NCBI GenBank assembly: GCA_000969725.1
Contig: JXSR01S074786.1
Source of the DNA: Ophiothrix spiculata
Lineage: Eukaryota > Echinodermata > Ophiuroidea > Amphilepidida > Ophiotrichidae
Reading direction: 5' to 3' (one strand)
Length of the DNA: 41,135 bases
The position numbers and the translations under genes were made by a program. This document shows, piece after piece, positions 1 to 10,170 of this stretch. Numbering within the stretch: the first letter of the stretch is position 1; each line of letters starts with the position of its first letter. The notes beneath the pieces are model-generated. The model ran no database searches. It saw only the letters and a program-made list of their open reading frames with translations, and was not told where the DNA came from.

Positions 1-420
1 GTCAACGGACCTGTCTGGAACAAAGCAGATCATAAAACATCTGGCAATATTCTTAATAATACCGATGAACATCTCTAAAAATAGGACTTAATATTTTTAT
101 AGAGGTGCTTCGACGCAACGAGTAAAAAGTTGCGAATGAACATTTTGGATAAAAGTGAAAACATGGTAATGGTGTCTTTTTTTATGAAACTTATCAATAT
201 ATATTATTTTAACTATAACATAACCCTGAAAAGTATATTATGTTTTGAATATAATTATTCACGTCTAATCTTGTTCACATTTTGCTATAATACTCCATAA
301 TCTAATAACATTAATCTCAATTTGCGTCTTTAAATGAATCGTTGCTAGATTCTTCGTGTACCCCATTGAATTTCGATCTCTGAAAGGAAAATGATGAAAG
401 TATGAAAAAGCTATCCATAA
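1..420. other. AT-rich sequence, nothing recognised
   Basis: No open frame of note, repeat end or RNA gene was recognised here. It precedes the first segment that recurs elsewhere in the window. Confidence 0.5.
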
Positions 421-790
421 ATTAGGTCAGTCATATAGTGAAAATCGATAAATACTATCTCTAACCTCATCTCCGGTGTACGGGTGATGAGTGTTTGCAG
501 TGGTTATTTTTATTTTGGTAGACATTATAAAAGACAGGTTTCTCGAGTAAAATTTTGTCAAAGTAGTTTGTAGTAAAATACCACAAGACAAGTAACGCTT
601 TTCTTTGCATGGCTCCATTCTTTATCATTGAGTCATACTTCCGACGAGGTAATATCCGCTAGTCTTTGATGCAAAAATATAAACCGTCAATGACGATATT
701 ATATAGAGAGTGAGGTGCTAAATATAGTTCAATCAACAATCCGGATGCAACGGTTGATATAGGGGTTTGTTGTATATAAGATGCGGGTAG
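421..790 (+). repeat. Duplicated non-coding segment, first copy (paired with 9663 and 11695)
   Basis: The left part (421-457, starting near AGGTCAGTCATATAGTGAAA) aligns with 9663-9700. The right part (648-768, with AGGTAATATCCG, ATAAACCGT and CCGGATGCA in order) aligns with 11695-11812. The extra length between the two halves in the second copy contains the LINE at 10171-11485. An imperfect hairpin follows the left anchor: CTCATC at 466-471 pairs with GATGAG at 486-491. Identity is partial, so the duplication looks old. Confidence 0.55.
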
Positions 791-1376
791 TCAAAACAGA
801 TAATAACATTTAGTAAATCTGAAGCATTTTTTTTTCAAATAAGCTAGAATTGTCTTATTTTTTACTAATAACGCAAGCCAAATTATCAACCCCCCCCTCC
901 CAAAAAAAAAGCAAACAAACAAAAAAGAGTAATAAACAAGTATAAATTATCAAGGCAATATACTCTCTGTCATTATTTTATTTCTACAGCAATTTTCACA
1001 ACTTTTTATCTACAAAACATTCGGATAAAACAGATTTATCTCTCCGTTAAAGAGTTCAACAATTTCCGCAATCTTTGTGTATAAAATAGATAGCATACAA
1101 ATATTGTATATTGAATTACCTAATTGAACAGTAAAAAGTGTGTACAATAGCATTAAAAATTAAATACACTGGATGTTCCATAATACATATTGCACAGATT
1201 ATCTCGAGTCTTAAAATAAAAATCTTGCCTGCGGCAGAGACAAGTTAAAAATAATAACTGTTTGTGCAGATATTTATATCAATTTAAATGTTGATGCGTA
1301 ATGGCTTTACAGGGACTATTTTGCTTATAATTCCAAAAGGTAAAACACAAGGAAAACACTATTATTTTTTTCCAGC
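791..1376. other. Non-coding, with a low-complexity C/A tract
   Basis: About 890-935 is a C run followed by A-rich CAAACAAA-type simple sequence. Nothing else was recognised. Confidence 0.45.
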
Positions 1377-1433
1377 CAGTCCATAATCGCTTCCACGTGT
1401 TTTTCTTCGGGTACTCCGGTCTTCCTCCTGCAT
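1377..1433 (+). mobile_element. SINE 3' fragment, same family as 21964-22110
   Basis: These 57 bases match the reverse complement of 21964-22020 at about 50 positions by eye, including the words TCGCTTCCAC, GGGTACTCCGGT and CTCCTGCAT. In the fuller minus-strand copy these words lie downstream of a tRNA-like promoter, so this is the 3' body of a SINE whose tRNA-like head is missing. The GGGTACTCCGG core is, from memory, a widespread animal repeat; I cannot name the family. Confidence 0.6.
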
Positions 1434-2734
1434 CCAAAATCTGAATTTAAAAACAAACTGAAAACCATTTTTGAACCTTATTAAAATAAGCTTACTTTAC
1501 CTTACTTGGTACCTAGTACCAAGTTGGGTTTCCTTGGCGAAAGCCAAAACAAGATGATTGTTTTTAAATATAACACGTGAAATGTTTAGATACCGAAAAT
1601 GCAATAATAAATGTCTCTTGCTCTAAGGAGCGCATCAGTTACAACCAAATAAAAATAACAAATCAGTAACTTGAAATTATAAGATGCATAACAAAAAAAA
1701 TCAAAAATAATTATAACAACAGTAAAAAACGACATTGAAAGTAATAAATATTTGTTTGCTTAGTAAGTTATAATAGCCACCCTATGTTTTGTTTCTTTCT
1801 CGTTCAGTGTTACTTGTAACAATTTATGATCATATTTCTATAGTACGGGAACCAAATCTAAAATGTTGATTCAAACGTCATTATATAATAAACACAAACT
1901 TTGACACCATTTTCATATATTTTCTTAATATCATTGCAATAAAAGTTGTAAATATTTTTAATCTTATATATAATATACAACGGGAATAAAAAAAGTTCAC
2001 AGATTACAAAATGACCTTGACCTTGATTGTTTGCCGAAAATACAGATTTAAAACTGTTATGATTGTTTCAAAACACTTGCAAAGTTTCATTTTCAAAGTT
2101 TCATTGAGCGGAAATTTGAAATATTTTGTGTGAAAGAACGAAAAAGAAAGAATTCTTTAGGTTGATAGCCAAAGATAACCCAAGAAAGCCTCTAATGAAC
2201 CTGGGGTCCTAGATCTTTCTTTAATGTGCAGTTTTAATTGAGGATCATCATTGTGTATTGAGAATCATCAACAAAAAACATATGGCTTAAAATTTTCTGA
2301 TGGCATTTACATATGTATCTCAGTTTTATCAATTTTTGACAGACTTAAACAAATAAAACAAATGTTTGAAAAATGGTTCGAGATGAAAAGTCATATATTA
2401 ATGCAATACATAGAATTCAGCTCAAGTTTCAACCTGTATCTTTTAAGCATAACACATGTTTTACTTGTGTACGACAGCTTTGTATTTGACCGTTTGGCCC
2501 ATGGATATTTTTCAATGATTCAAATCATTGGAATTGCAGTGAAAAAAAATGAAAACAGTTTTCTCTCAATAGTTAAGGATACGTATTGCCTGGAATAATT
2601 ATACAATAATACACATTATTTAGCCAAGCTTCCTTTAAGGTGATACATGAATCGACATGTACGGCCTCAAGTCAAAAACACAGGATTGATTCATACTCGG
2701 GTATGAATCCTTTTTTGATTTACAAACTTTTAGG
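1434..2734. other. Non-coding; one long open frame judged to be chance
   Basis: A short inverted repeat, CTTGGTAC and its complement around a 3-base loop, sits at 1505-1523. A 115-codon open frame at 2251-2598 opens with TTG, not ATG. It reads as a hydrophobic, Ile/Ser/Lys-rich peptide with no motif, and one or two frames this long are expected by chance in the window. Confidence 0.4.
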
Positions 2735-2895
2735 ATAGGAAATCATTAGAGAATCCTTTAAGCAGTCGTCATGTATATGTAAAATAATGGAACTAGCTTA
2801 TTTTATCCCATATTTTGAAATTGTTTCACCTGAAGTTAAGATTTACATTGTCTCGGAGACATTTGCCATCTTATACTTACACGTAAGTGTGCTCA
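2735..2895 (+). repeat. Duplicated non-coding segment (paired with 25592-25765)
   Basis: The shared order of words is AAATC, AAGCAGTC[GC]TCATGT, ATGTTATTCCAT-like, GAAGTTAAG/TTAAGTTAAG and CATAAGCTGT/CATTAAGCTGT. The partner holds a 73-codon minus-strand open frame starting at the shared CAT. In this copy the same frame meets a stop five codons in, so the frame is not conserved. Confidence 0.5.
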
Positions 2896-3031
2896 TAAGC
2901 TGTGATATGAAGGAGATGTAATGGTTTTCCACTTAATTTTGTGTAGACTACTAAACATGTAAGTACAACATCAAGTATCTGACCTGATATTTAGTTAAAA
3001 AAAAAAGGATATGTAGTGAATACAGTATTGA

Positions 3032-3085
3032 AAAAAATCAAGCTTTGTTTAATACTCTAAATGGCATACAGTCCATCAACACAAT
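3032..3085 (+). repeat. Duplicated non-coding segment (paired with 16018-16080)
   Basis: Shared words are AAGCTTTGTTTA/AAGCTTCGTTTA, CTCTAAATGGCATACAG/CTTTAAATGACATACGG and TCCATCAACAC. A weaker third match lies at 3812-3870 (TTTAATTCTATTAATGGCAT). Confidence 0.5.
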
Positions 3086-3436
3086 CAAAATGTTGCAATC
3101 CAAAGCTTTTAATAGTTAGATGATTTAGATGAGTTAACAAGCTTCATTTGACACGGACAGCATTGAGGCACAGAAAACCAGAGAGATCTTTGTTTAAAAA
3201 GTACATCTTTACATATAAATTATTTATGGAGAATTGAAATACGTATTGTATTGTACATTTTTCATTGCTTTGATAATAGGTAACCAAAAATAGAGCATAA
3301 CATATGTGTGTATAAAAATTAACACTCTATGGTTTTAAGCATTCAATAGCCGTTAATTGTCACACGACAGATATAATAATTATTCAATCAACCAATCAAC
3401 GAAACACCAAGCCAATAAAACACACCCATAAACTTT

Positions 3437-3655
3437 TTGATTTTGAAATCAATAGAAAGAGGAGACCCACTTTTTTCTTGCGGGGGCTTAATGGGGCTTG
3501 GTGATTTGTGCGGGGGGCTTAAGTGTTAAAACTTGTCAAAATTAGGCTGATTCTACATGATTTTTGCAACTCTTTGGGGGGCTTCAGCCCCCAAAGCCAT
3601 CCCCTGGACAAGCCACTGGAGAGCCTACCCCATACTATGGTACCAAACAACTTAA
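3437..3655 (+). repeat. Dispersed repeat (TATCAATAGAAAG family), interrupted copy
   Basis: The flanks GAAATCAATAGAAAGAGGAG and CCTACCCCATACTATGGTACC are continuous in the copy at 33288-33345 but are separated here by about 150 bases. The interruption is described as its own entry. Other copies are at 8118-8245, 13603-13690 and 26930-27012. Confidence 0.5.
3465..3612. mobile_element. GC-rich hairpin insertion inside an older repeat
   Basis: This stretch is far richer in G and C than its surroundings. It has repeated GGGGCTT words and a hairpin near 3578-3594 (GGGGGGCTTCAGCCCCC). It sits between GAGACCCAC and GAGAGCCTAC, which resemble an imperfect target duplication. Two overlapping open frames of 61 and 69 codons here are artefacts of the GC-rich sequence. 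Exact borders are uncertain. Confidence 0.4.
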
Positions 3656-4737
3656 CTTTTAACAAAACACTCAAGTTTAAAATAGATAAATACATATGCA
3701 TGGAATAAGCTGCTAGTTGAAAAAGCAAACGGGGAAAACCCGTAAAGTTTCGAAAAGATCAAACCGTTTTTCAAAGACTTTTTCCAATCAAGAGAATAAA
3801 TGTCAAGCAAATCAACCTTAGTTTAATTCTATTAATGGCATGTGTGTCTGTCAATACATACGATAAACAATTACTTAATTGTGGTTTATGCAAGGCGTTC
3901 AATATTGTTGACAGAATTGAGACATTACTGACTTTTGGAAGAACGTGACCTTGGCAATTATAGACGCACAGAGAAAACGAAACAAATCAAACAAACCAAC
4001 AAAAAGCTGTCTTTCAAAGGTCAATTTTTACTAACATTAGCGAAAATAATGACGTATTCTTTTAGAGGTTTTAATGCTATTATTGGATATATCTTTTTTT
4101 GAAATGGGTTACATATATTGTTCATGTCTTAGCGTGAACAAAATTATAAATCGAAGGTGCACAAATTATAAATGAAACGTTCATGACAATGCATGTTAGT
4201 GAACCTCGTTAACATTCAACAAATTCTAACACTCTTTGTTCAATTTTTAAGGGTAATATATGTTTCTGCCGTTAAGAGCATCAAATATACTGACCACATT
4301 ATTTAGGGTTGTCTTGTTTACAAGGATGTTCTTTCGGTTTTAAAATGGTTAAACTGTGATTTGAAACCTGCGGTTCACACATATATATTCTATTTACAAA
4401 GACCAGAGGAAACCATTGGAACAAAAACAGACGTGTAGAAAACACAACAAAAGAAAACAACAGTTTTCTTTCACTAAGAGTAGTTTCGTGGTCTAGGAGG
4501 GAGGACAATATTGAGACATGGGCGCAGGGAGGGGTTTAGTATTTAGGGAAAGGTTTAGTCTTGCAGATTAAAAATAGCAATTGTATATGTATGGAATTTA
4601 CAAATCTGCCTCATTATCATAATGCAGCAGCATTATGATTTCGGGTCAACACTTGTTTATAGTTGCAAAATGCAATTAAATTAACCATACTGCAAAAAGA
4701 AACTAGTTGCATTTACTAGGTGATTGTCATATATCAA
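3656..4737. other. Non-coding spacer with weak repeat anchors
   Basis: A short anchor at 4165-4215 (GTTCATGACAATG, TTAGTGAAC) recurs at 7160-7200 and 19725-19760. CTAGTTGCATTTACTAGGTG near 4702 resembles words at 17385-17610. No gene is visible. Confidence 0.4.
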
Positions 4738-5110
4738 ACAGTAACAGGTCGGTCATGAACGGCATTTTATATGCAATCATATCCCTATGTAGGTAGATTC
4801 TGTTATTTATGTAAGCATTGACTTGACACAAATGAAAATATTGGACGTATGGCAACAAAAACATGAACACCAACGTGACGAGGTCACATTGGACGGATTA
4901 AAAAATCAAAATAAATATAAGGAAAATCTGCCTGGATACATTGACTTGAAATTAACAGAGTGTGTTTATAACTTACTAAGTGCAATTTGATACTCAGAAT
5001 ATTTAAAAAGTTGTGTGTTATTATTAAGTTTTATATAAATGCATACCGAATATGATAAGTTTGTTTTAAGTGCATACATACCTTACATGATATAGTTTTG
5101 ATATTTTTGT
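4738..5110 (+). repeat. Duplicated non-coding segment, first of three copies
   Basis: This segment recurs at 17630-17990 and, in part, at 20746-20945. The clearest shared stretch is TTATTTATGTAAGCATTGAC followed by TTGACACAAATGAAAATATT and GGACGTA. AACAGGT..GG.CATG lies at the left and TGCCTGGATA at the right. No copy has a conserved open frame. Confidence 0.6.
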
Positions 5111-5642
5111 CTCAGTCATTTGGACGTCAATTGTTTTAACGATTTCATTCGATGGGTTGGTATTCTAGCAAACTGGTATATCTCGAAAAAATTCTGTTTT
5201 GAAAAAACGACTGTTTAAATTTAAATCCGTGTAACACATTTTAGTACATAGCTTAATGCATGCTGTTTGTTTAACTTCTGTGATTAAGGGTACTCTGTTA
5301 AGTTGATTTCTAATGTATCTTTTGATTTCGTATTATATGCTGGTTGTTTAAATACCATTTTAAATTTTTCGTTACATTTGTTCAGACAAATCGGCATACC
5401 TGATTTGTGGTGTATTACTATACAAACGAACAGAGCTTAAATTGTTTGAGCAGGCTATGTTTATGCTATATTCAATGAAACCGGGAGAGGACTTTGTAAT
5501 GTGCCAGTTTGCCTGTATTTTACTTTTTCTTATTTTTTATTTTTGTATCATATCACTATTTGTACAATACAAAAAATGGATGATTGACATAAATATACAC
5601 ATATGATTAATTTTTAATACTATTTAACACGAAGGTAAATGC
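5111..5642. other. AT-rich non-coding, nothing recognised
   Basis: No repeat end, RNA gene or coding frame was recognised. Confidence 0.4.
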
Positions 5643-5645
5643 TGT

Positions 5646-5776
5646 CACTAGTATTCAAAAAAGTATCTCAAATTGAAAATCATCTCATAATGTATCTTAT
5701 ATTGCTTATTATCTATTATTATATGATTTTCAATTTGAGACACTTTTGCCAATTTGAGATGCTTTGAATACTAGTG
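5646..5776. mobile_element. Palindromic MITE with CACTA ends
   Basis: The left arm starts CACTAGTATTCAAA (5646-5659) and the right arm ends with its exact complement (5763-5776). The complementarity continues inward through TATCTCAAATTGAAAATCAT. The right arm carries an extra tandem piece of about 16 bases that repeats the CTCAAATTG word. TGT lies directly outside both ends (5643-5645 and 5777-5779), a plausible 3-base target duplication. CACTA termini with 2-3-base duplications are typical of the EnSpm/CACTA superfamily; the assignment is inference because no transposase is present. Confidence 0.75.
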
Positions 5777-5779
5777 TGT

Positions 5780-6655
5780 CCATTTTCTTTTTCTTGTTAC
5801 AAGAAAAACAATACATTCGGTTTATTTTTTATACGTATCGACTTCGTACAACATTTAAGATATCGTAAAAGTCAATTCACATTATTTAGTATTCAATTAT
5901 ACATCCAACGGGTATTTGTCGTAACATCAATAAATTATATTCAGAAGTAGGGCAAATGTATGTAGTTTGACAAACCTGTTTAGTTTGTGATATTTATTTT
6001 AGTAGTGCTGACAGAACGTGGTGAGGAGAAACATTGCTTTTACCACCTGTCTTTTACTGAATGTAATCAATAATTGAACTATTACGTTAAAAAGAAATGT
6101 CCCTGTCGTCTGTAGTATCTCAAACATTTCCTTGTACTTCAAAGATATATGAAGAGGTTGAAACATAAAAAGTCGAATGTGACGAATTTACAGGCATACT
6201 ATTACTATGGACAATTGTCCTGCTTATAGTTCAAATCGAGTGTATTTTTCAAGTCAAGATTCGTTACGTGATCATTTTAGCGTGTGTTAAAATATGTATT
6301 GCATTCATTTATTCAGAATCCTATATATTTTTTTTATTGCTTTTAAAAATATAAGTTTTAAACGTTAATGCATGATGTTATTGCTAGGTGATTTCAAAAA
6401 CATCGACATCCTAGCAGAATGGGTGCTCAATAAATGTCAGTGTCTTATGCTTTTAATTCTTTCGGAAAATTTAAAGGTTTTTGTATCAGAATGGGAAAAA
6501 ACGATATATTTCCTTTTAGAAAATGGTACTTGTCTTAATTACTTGGAATCGAAATGAAAGCTGATATCATGCAACCTGTTAAGGAAAAGCATGCACAGAA
6601 TATTTTTTTTACATGCATTTTGCTCATAATGAAAAAATAACTTAATGAATATACC
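5780..6655. other. AT-rich non-coding, nothing recognised
   Basis: A 61-codon open frame at 6372-6557 has no recognisable motif and is within chance length. Confidence 0.4.
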
Positions 6656-6715
6656 GCCCAGAACCGGCAGGCAACCGCCGGTTGAGTTTTGAAGACGCAC
6701 TGATGGGTCATATAT
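6656..6715. mobile_element. Fragment of the CCGGTT snap-back and TGTGACCC repeats
   Basis: CGCCCAGAACCGGCAGGCAA followed by GGTTGAGTTTTGAAG matches the arms of the inverted repeat at 31261-31368. GATGGGTCATATATA at the right edge resembles the complement of the TGTGACCCATC terminus at 30521. Both pieces also occur together in the 30.5-31.6 kb element, so this is probably an internally deleted relative. Confidence 0.5.
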
Positions 6716-6875
6716 ACTATAAATAAGAGCTAATTGTGTGTAGTCGAGTTAAATTTGTTGTCAAAGCTCAGTGCAAATAACCAAAATTTATGTCATTATT
6801 GCTAAAAAATAATACTAGCACTTATATGCACGCGCATAATAAGACAATTATTTAGAATCATGCTTAATCCCCCAG

Positions 6876-7100
6876 ACTTAGTGAGTTTTGAAAAAATTCT
6901 GTTTTATTACTATTCTATAATGTCCCTTCAGGGCAGGGTGCCGCGACCATTTTATAGTAGTCAGGAAAAGGACCTTCTTCCCCTGCAAAATGAGGTAAAA
7001 TGAGCATCAGAACAATCTGGATGAAACATTTAGGTTTCAAAATCTAGCATGGCGGCAGCCGTTGGGCTTAGTGAGTTTTGAAAAAACACTCTTCATATGT
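6876..7100 (-). repeat. Two direct copies of a GTGAGTTTTGAAAA repeat end
   Basis: CTTAGTGAGTTTTGAAAAAA occurs at about 6880 and again about 190 bases later at about 7070. The second copy continues into CACTCTTCAT. Its complement (GAAGAGTGTTTTT..CAAAACT) is at 36051-36085, and another copy lies at 37134-37160. This is the terminal sequence of a dispersed repeat family. Confidence 0.45.
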
Positions 7101-7159
7101 CTGTTTTGATTGTATATAAACATGAATTTCATTTTTTTTTTCAAAATGCATAGAATGAA

Positions 7160-7345
7160 CAATTCATGGCGATCAGATTAGTGAACCCTGAACATTTCTT
7201 TCTGATATGCAATTATCTATTATATAATTGTTTCTTCTGTAAATATAACACAGTGTAGAACTACTAATGAACTATTTTTATTCCATTATTGAGCAAATTG
7301 AATACGGAGACTTATTTCTCTTGCACACAAAGCCCACCGTTATCG
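7160..7345 (+). repeat. Duplicated non-coding segment (paired with 19725-19965)
   Basis: Shared words in order are TTCATG.C.A.CAG, TTAGTGAAC/TCAGTGAAC, CTGAT..GCAATTATC/CTGATCATCAATTATC, TTGTTTCTTCTGTAAATATAA/ATGTTTCTTCTGTAAACATAA and later ATTTTTATTC. The match is strong over about 100 bases. Confidence 0.6.
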
Positions 7346-8117
7346 TATTAATCATACTTCAGCACTAGATCAATGTTCTGGCTCATTACAGTAAACATTG
7401 TGTATGTTCTAAGTCTATATTTTATTTTATTGTTTTTAATCAGCGATTGTTTCTTGACCAAACTTCGTGTTTTTTAAATAAAGCATCGCCAATTGCCGTG
7501 ACTTTAAGGATTTTTGTACATTAAGTTGTTAACTACCGTATGTAAGTTATTACAATAACACATGAACAACAATTCGTCGTTTCAAAATTCTTCAAGTACT
7601 TTATTGTTCTACAAGTGGTTTCTTCCTTTAACCTGACACGGAAACAGCAAAGTACGTGTTGTTAAGGTTGTGTATAAGCACAGGTTAGAATGAATTTATC
7701 TAGTCATGGTAACATGCATTTACCGACACCTCTCTGGATTAAACTTGAATAGACTAAATGTTGATAGAGACTGTTCCGGGTGGAAACATAAATATTTGCA
7801 GGTTAATGTACATTTGATTGTGTTTTTTTCCTTCACGAATTGTTGGATCAAGAGTCACTTTGATCTAAAAAGTCATGTGCTAAGCCTCCGGAATAATTAT
7901 TACAACTTTATAACTATTGGTCTGCAATCTATGATGTTTGGTGCTTAGGCGAAATGCGCGGAAAGTCACAATTTTTAATTTAGATTATTTCAAGTCCTCA
8001 CATATTAAGGTTTATAATAGAAATTAGACAAGGAGGAAACTGATCATCCCCAATGACCATTTAGGAACATTTAGGGGTTTCTATATAACTTCCCATTTAA
8101 GGCTTTTGGTTATTTTT
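7346..8117. other. Non-coding, nothing recognised
   Basis: A short open frame at 7706-7948 has no motif and no coding-like context. Confidence 0.4.
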
Positions 8118-8245
8118 ATATGTATTGCCTCCCCTATCCAACGACACCAATATCACAAAAATCGGCCAAGGCGTTACGTAATAATGATGTCATAAATTCG
8201 GTTCGGAAAATCGGGATTTTCACACAAATGGCCACCAAATTCTTT
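8118..8245 (-). repeat. Dispersed CRE-box repeat copy
   Basis: On the minus strand this reads TTATGACATCAT, TATTACGTAACGCC, ATTTTTGTGATATTGGTGTC, parallel to the plus-strand copy at 33185-33345. The words GCGTTACGTAATAATGATGT and AATGGCCACC also match the minus-strand copy at 26930-27012. Confidence 0.5.
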
Positions 8246-8830
8246 TTTTTTAATTCTAAACAACGGTTTTCATCGGAGTTTTTAGCTAATAAAGGAGGGA
8301 AATAATAATCTAATCATGCTCTTTCCGGGGCCTCATACCCCCTCCACCCGAAGTCTGACGGCCTACCCTAACCTAAATGCCTGCAGCCGGTTGCTTTGGC
8401 GTTTTTATGCAGCAGGGAAAAAACCCTTAGGGGTGCAACAAACCTCCATGGGTAGAGGAGGGTTAAAGTAGAATGATAGAGGCTTTTGTACCTCTTAAAG
8501 TAATGATGAACTATAAAGCGTTAAACGTTATCCAATTATTAGTATTTATATAGAATTGCTCGAAAGGCTACCAGTAAAACACAATAGCAGCCACTGTTCA
8601 TGGTAACACAGTACATTTGAAACTTGGCACACAATATTCCATGTGAATTTATTTTATTCCTCGTCCGTCTGTTAACGGATTACCCTTTATTGCATCAAAA
8701 CGTAAAACAAAGTGACATCGGGCACCTTGGTAATTTCTTTTACATGTTTTTCAGTAATTTTGATGAAAAATCTTTTAACAGATATATAAATGTCATAGAA
8801 GAAACGTTTATCCAGGTATAAATTACTATA
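8246..8830. other. Non-coding, nothing certain
   Basis: A 65-codon open frame at 8624-8821 contains a pyrimidine-rich TTTTTCAG near 8748-8755, but no domain was recognised. A C-rich stretch lies at 8325-8350. Confidence 0.35.
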
Positions 8831-9486
8831 CACTCTTAGAAAAGAAGGTTCAAATATGAGACAAAAAGGATCAATTTTGATCCTTTTTAGGTATCAAATA
8901 GAAGCTTACCCTTTAAGGATCAAAGTGATCCAAAAATAAGGATCAAAATTATTGATCCGAAAAAAGGATCAAATATTTCTTATAAAAAAAATCTGCCTAA
9001 AAACATCTCACTGAAGTGACCCTAGCAGGGTTTGAACCCACGCCGCATGTACACCATGTAATTACGATACCAACGCTCTAACCACTCGGCCACGGAACAG
9101 GCAGTTATCAAGTGTGATGAAATCATGGTATTTATACCATTGTATACATTCCCGGCTATGTAGTGGATATGGGTGTACCGTTCAAATATGAAACAAAAGA
9201 TCACGTAAGATCCAAACGCGGTATCAAATATGAGCTCATCCTTTCCGTATCAAAGTAATCCAGAAATACGGATCAAAACTTTGATATTGTAATCAAAAAG
9301 GATCAAAATAAAATGATCCTAAAATCGGATCAAAAATGATCCTGGTGAATTTGATCCATTTGTATATATTGATCCAAAAAAGGATCAAAACGATCCCACG
9401 TTGGATCAAAAGTGATCCTTAAAGGATCAAAATAAAATGATCCGGAAAACTACTCGTATATTTGATCCCGGCCTTCTAAGAGTGTA
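8831..9486. mobile_element. TIR element saturated with GATC words
   Basis: The left end reads CACTCTTAGAA and the right end reads TTCTAAGAGTG. TA lies immediately outside both ends, which fits a 2-base target duplication. Both arms continue to a shared TCAAATAT word. The interior contains about 23 GATC cores by manual count, mostly as AAGGATCAAA or TGATCC on alternating strands, so neighbouring words can pair. No transposase frame is present, so the element is non-autonomous. A tRNA-like SINE head occupies 9014-9095. The superfamily is uncertain. Confidence 0.7.
9014..9095 (-). mobile_element. tRNA-derived SINE head or tRNA pseudogene
   Basis: On the minus strand an A box (GTGGCCGAGTGGTTAGAGC) is followed after about 35 bases by a B box (GGGTTCAAACCC). 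These are the internal promoter elements of RNA polymerase III tRNA genes. The acceptor stem does not form and the anticodon arm does not pair, so this is not a working tRNA. A T run follows downstream on that strand (near 8976-8990). The short words CTGCCT and AGGCAG flank the unit in inverted orientation. Confidence 0.6.
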
Positions 9487-9662
9487 GATAAAAAGACGAT
9501 TCAAGCACTGCACATAAATTGTCCTCATTCAAGACAAAACTATATCAGGTACTTTATCAAATTCCTTTTAGCTTACCACGTACAAAAAAGACTGAATGTA
9601 TCATCGGAATACTAATCGATGAATGTGGTTCTTCTCTTTATGTCTGAAAATATACTGAATAT

Positions 9663-9760
9663 AGGTCAGTTACATACTGAAAATCCATACCTACTATTTC
9701 AGTTCGGCGGAACTCATAATTCGGATACGTATACGAGTTCCGCCGAAATGATTTACAAGC
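9663..9760 (+). repeat. Duplicated segment with a perfect 13-base hairpin
   Basis: The left part matches 421-457 (AGGTCAGTTACATACTGAAA, ATCCATACCTACTATTT). It is followed by TTCGGCGGAACTC at 9703-9715 and its exact complement at 9735-9747, with a 19-base loop that holds ATACGTAT. Copy one has a weaker hairpin of different sequence in the same place. Open frames on both strands across here run through the palindrome and are not credible genes. Confidence 0.55.
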
Positions 9761-10170
9761 CCTTATGTGTTTGTCCCAGTCATATTTTAAATTATAAAGC
9801 ATAACATACGCATAAAGTACAACAGTTTCACGTAGTGAATAGATGCCGGTGTAATGAGACTGAGTGTCCCCCATAACCAGGAGTCCGGGTCTAATTGAAC
9901 TACGCGGAATAAGTCGCAATCGATGATTTATTGATCAGATGATATTGACGGTCACTTTGTTTATTCCCTAGTAATCGTTTCTTATTGTCCTTTAAAATGT
10001 AAGGTCCTTTTGAGCTTCAATAAAGCTTGATTTTAATTTTTTTTTAAAGACAATTTGAATGTGTGGGTTGTAAATTCAAACGGAGAAATCGGATATTTTT
10101 AGATAACTAATTTAAAATGATTGAAAATACCTAGACAGAATTACATACGGGATTGTGTTTGAACGAAGTT
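9761..10170. other. Non-coding, nothing recognised
   Basis: This is the flank to the left of the LINE 3' end. No convincing target-site duplication of the LINE was found here. Confidence 0.35.

Noticed and set aside
2251-2598. 115-codon open frame as a gene
   Set aside because: It opens with TTG, has no motif, and one or two frames this long are expected by chance from the A+T content and window size.
9014-9095. Functional tRNA gene on the minus strand
   Set aside because: The A and B boxes are good but the acceptor and anticodon stems do not pair, and it sits inside a transposon. Called as a SINE head or tRNA pseudogene instead.
9638-9919. 93-codon minus-strand frame
   Set aside because: It crosses the 13-base hairpin, has no domain, and the paralogous segment at 421-500 does not preserve it.
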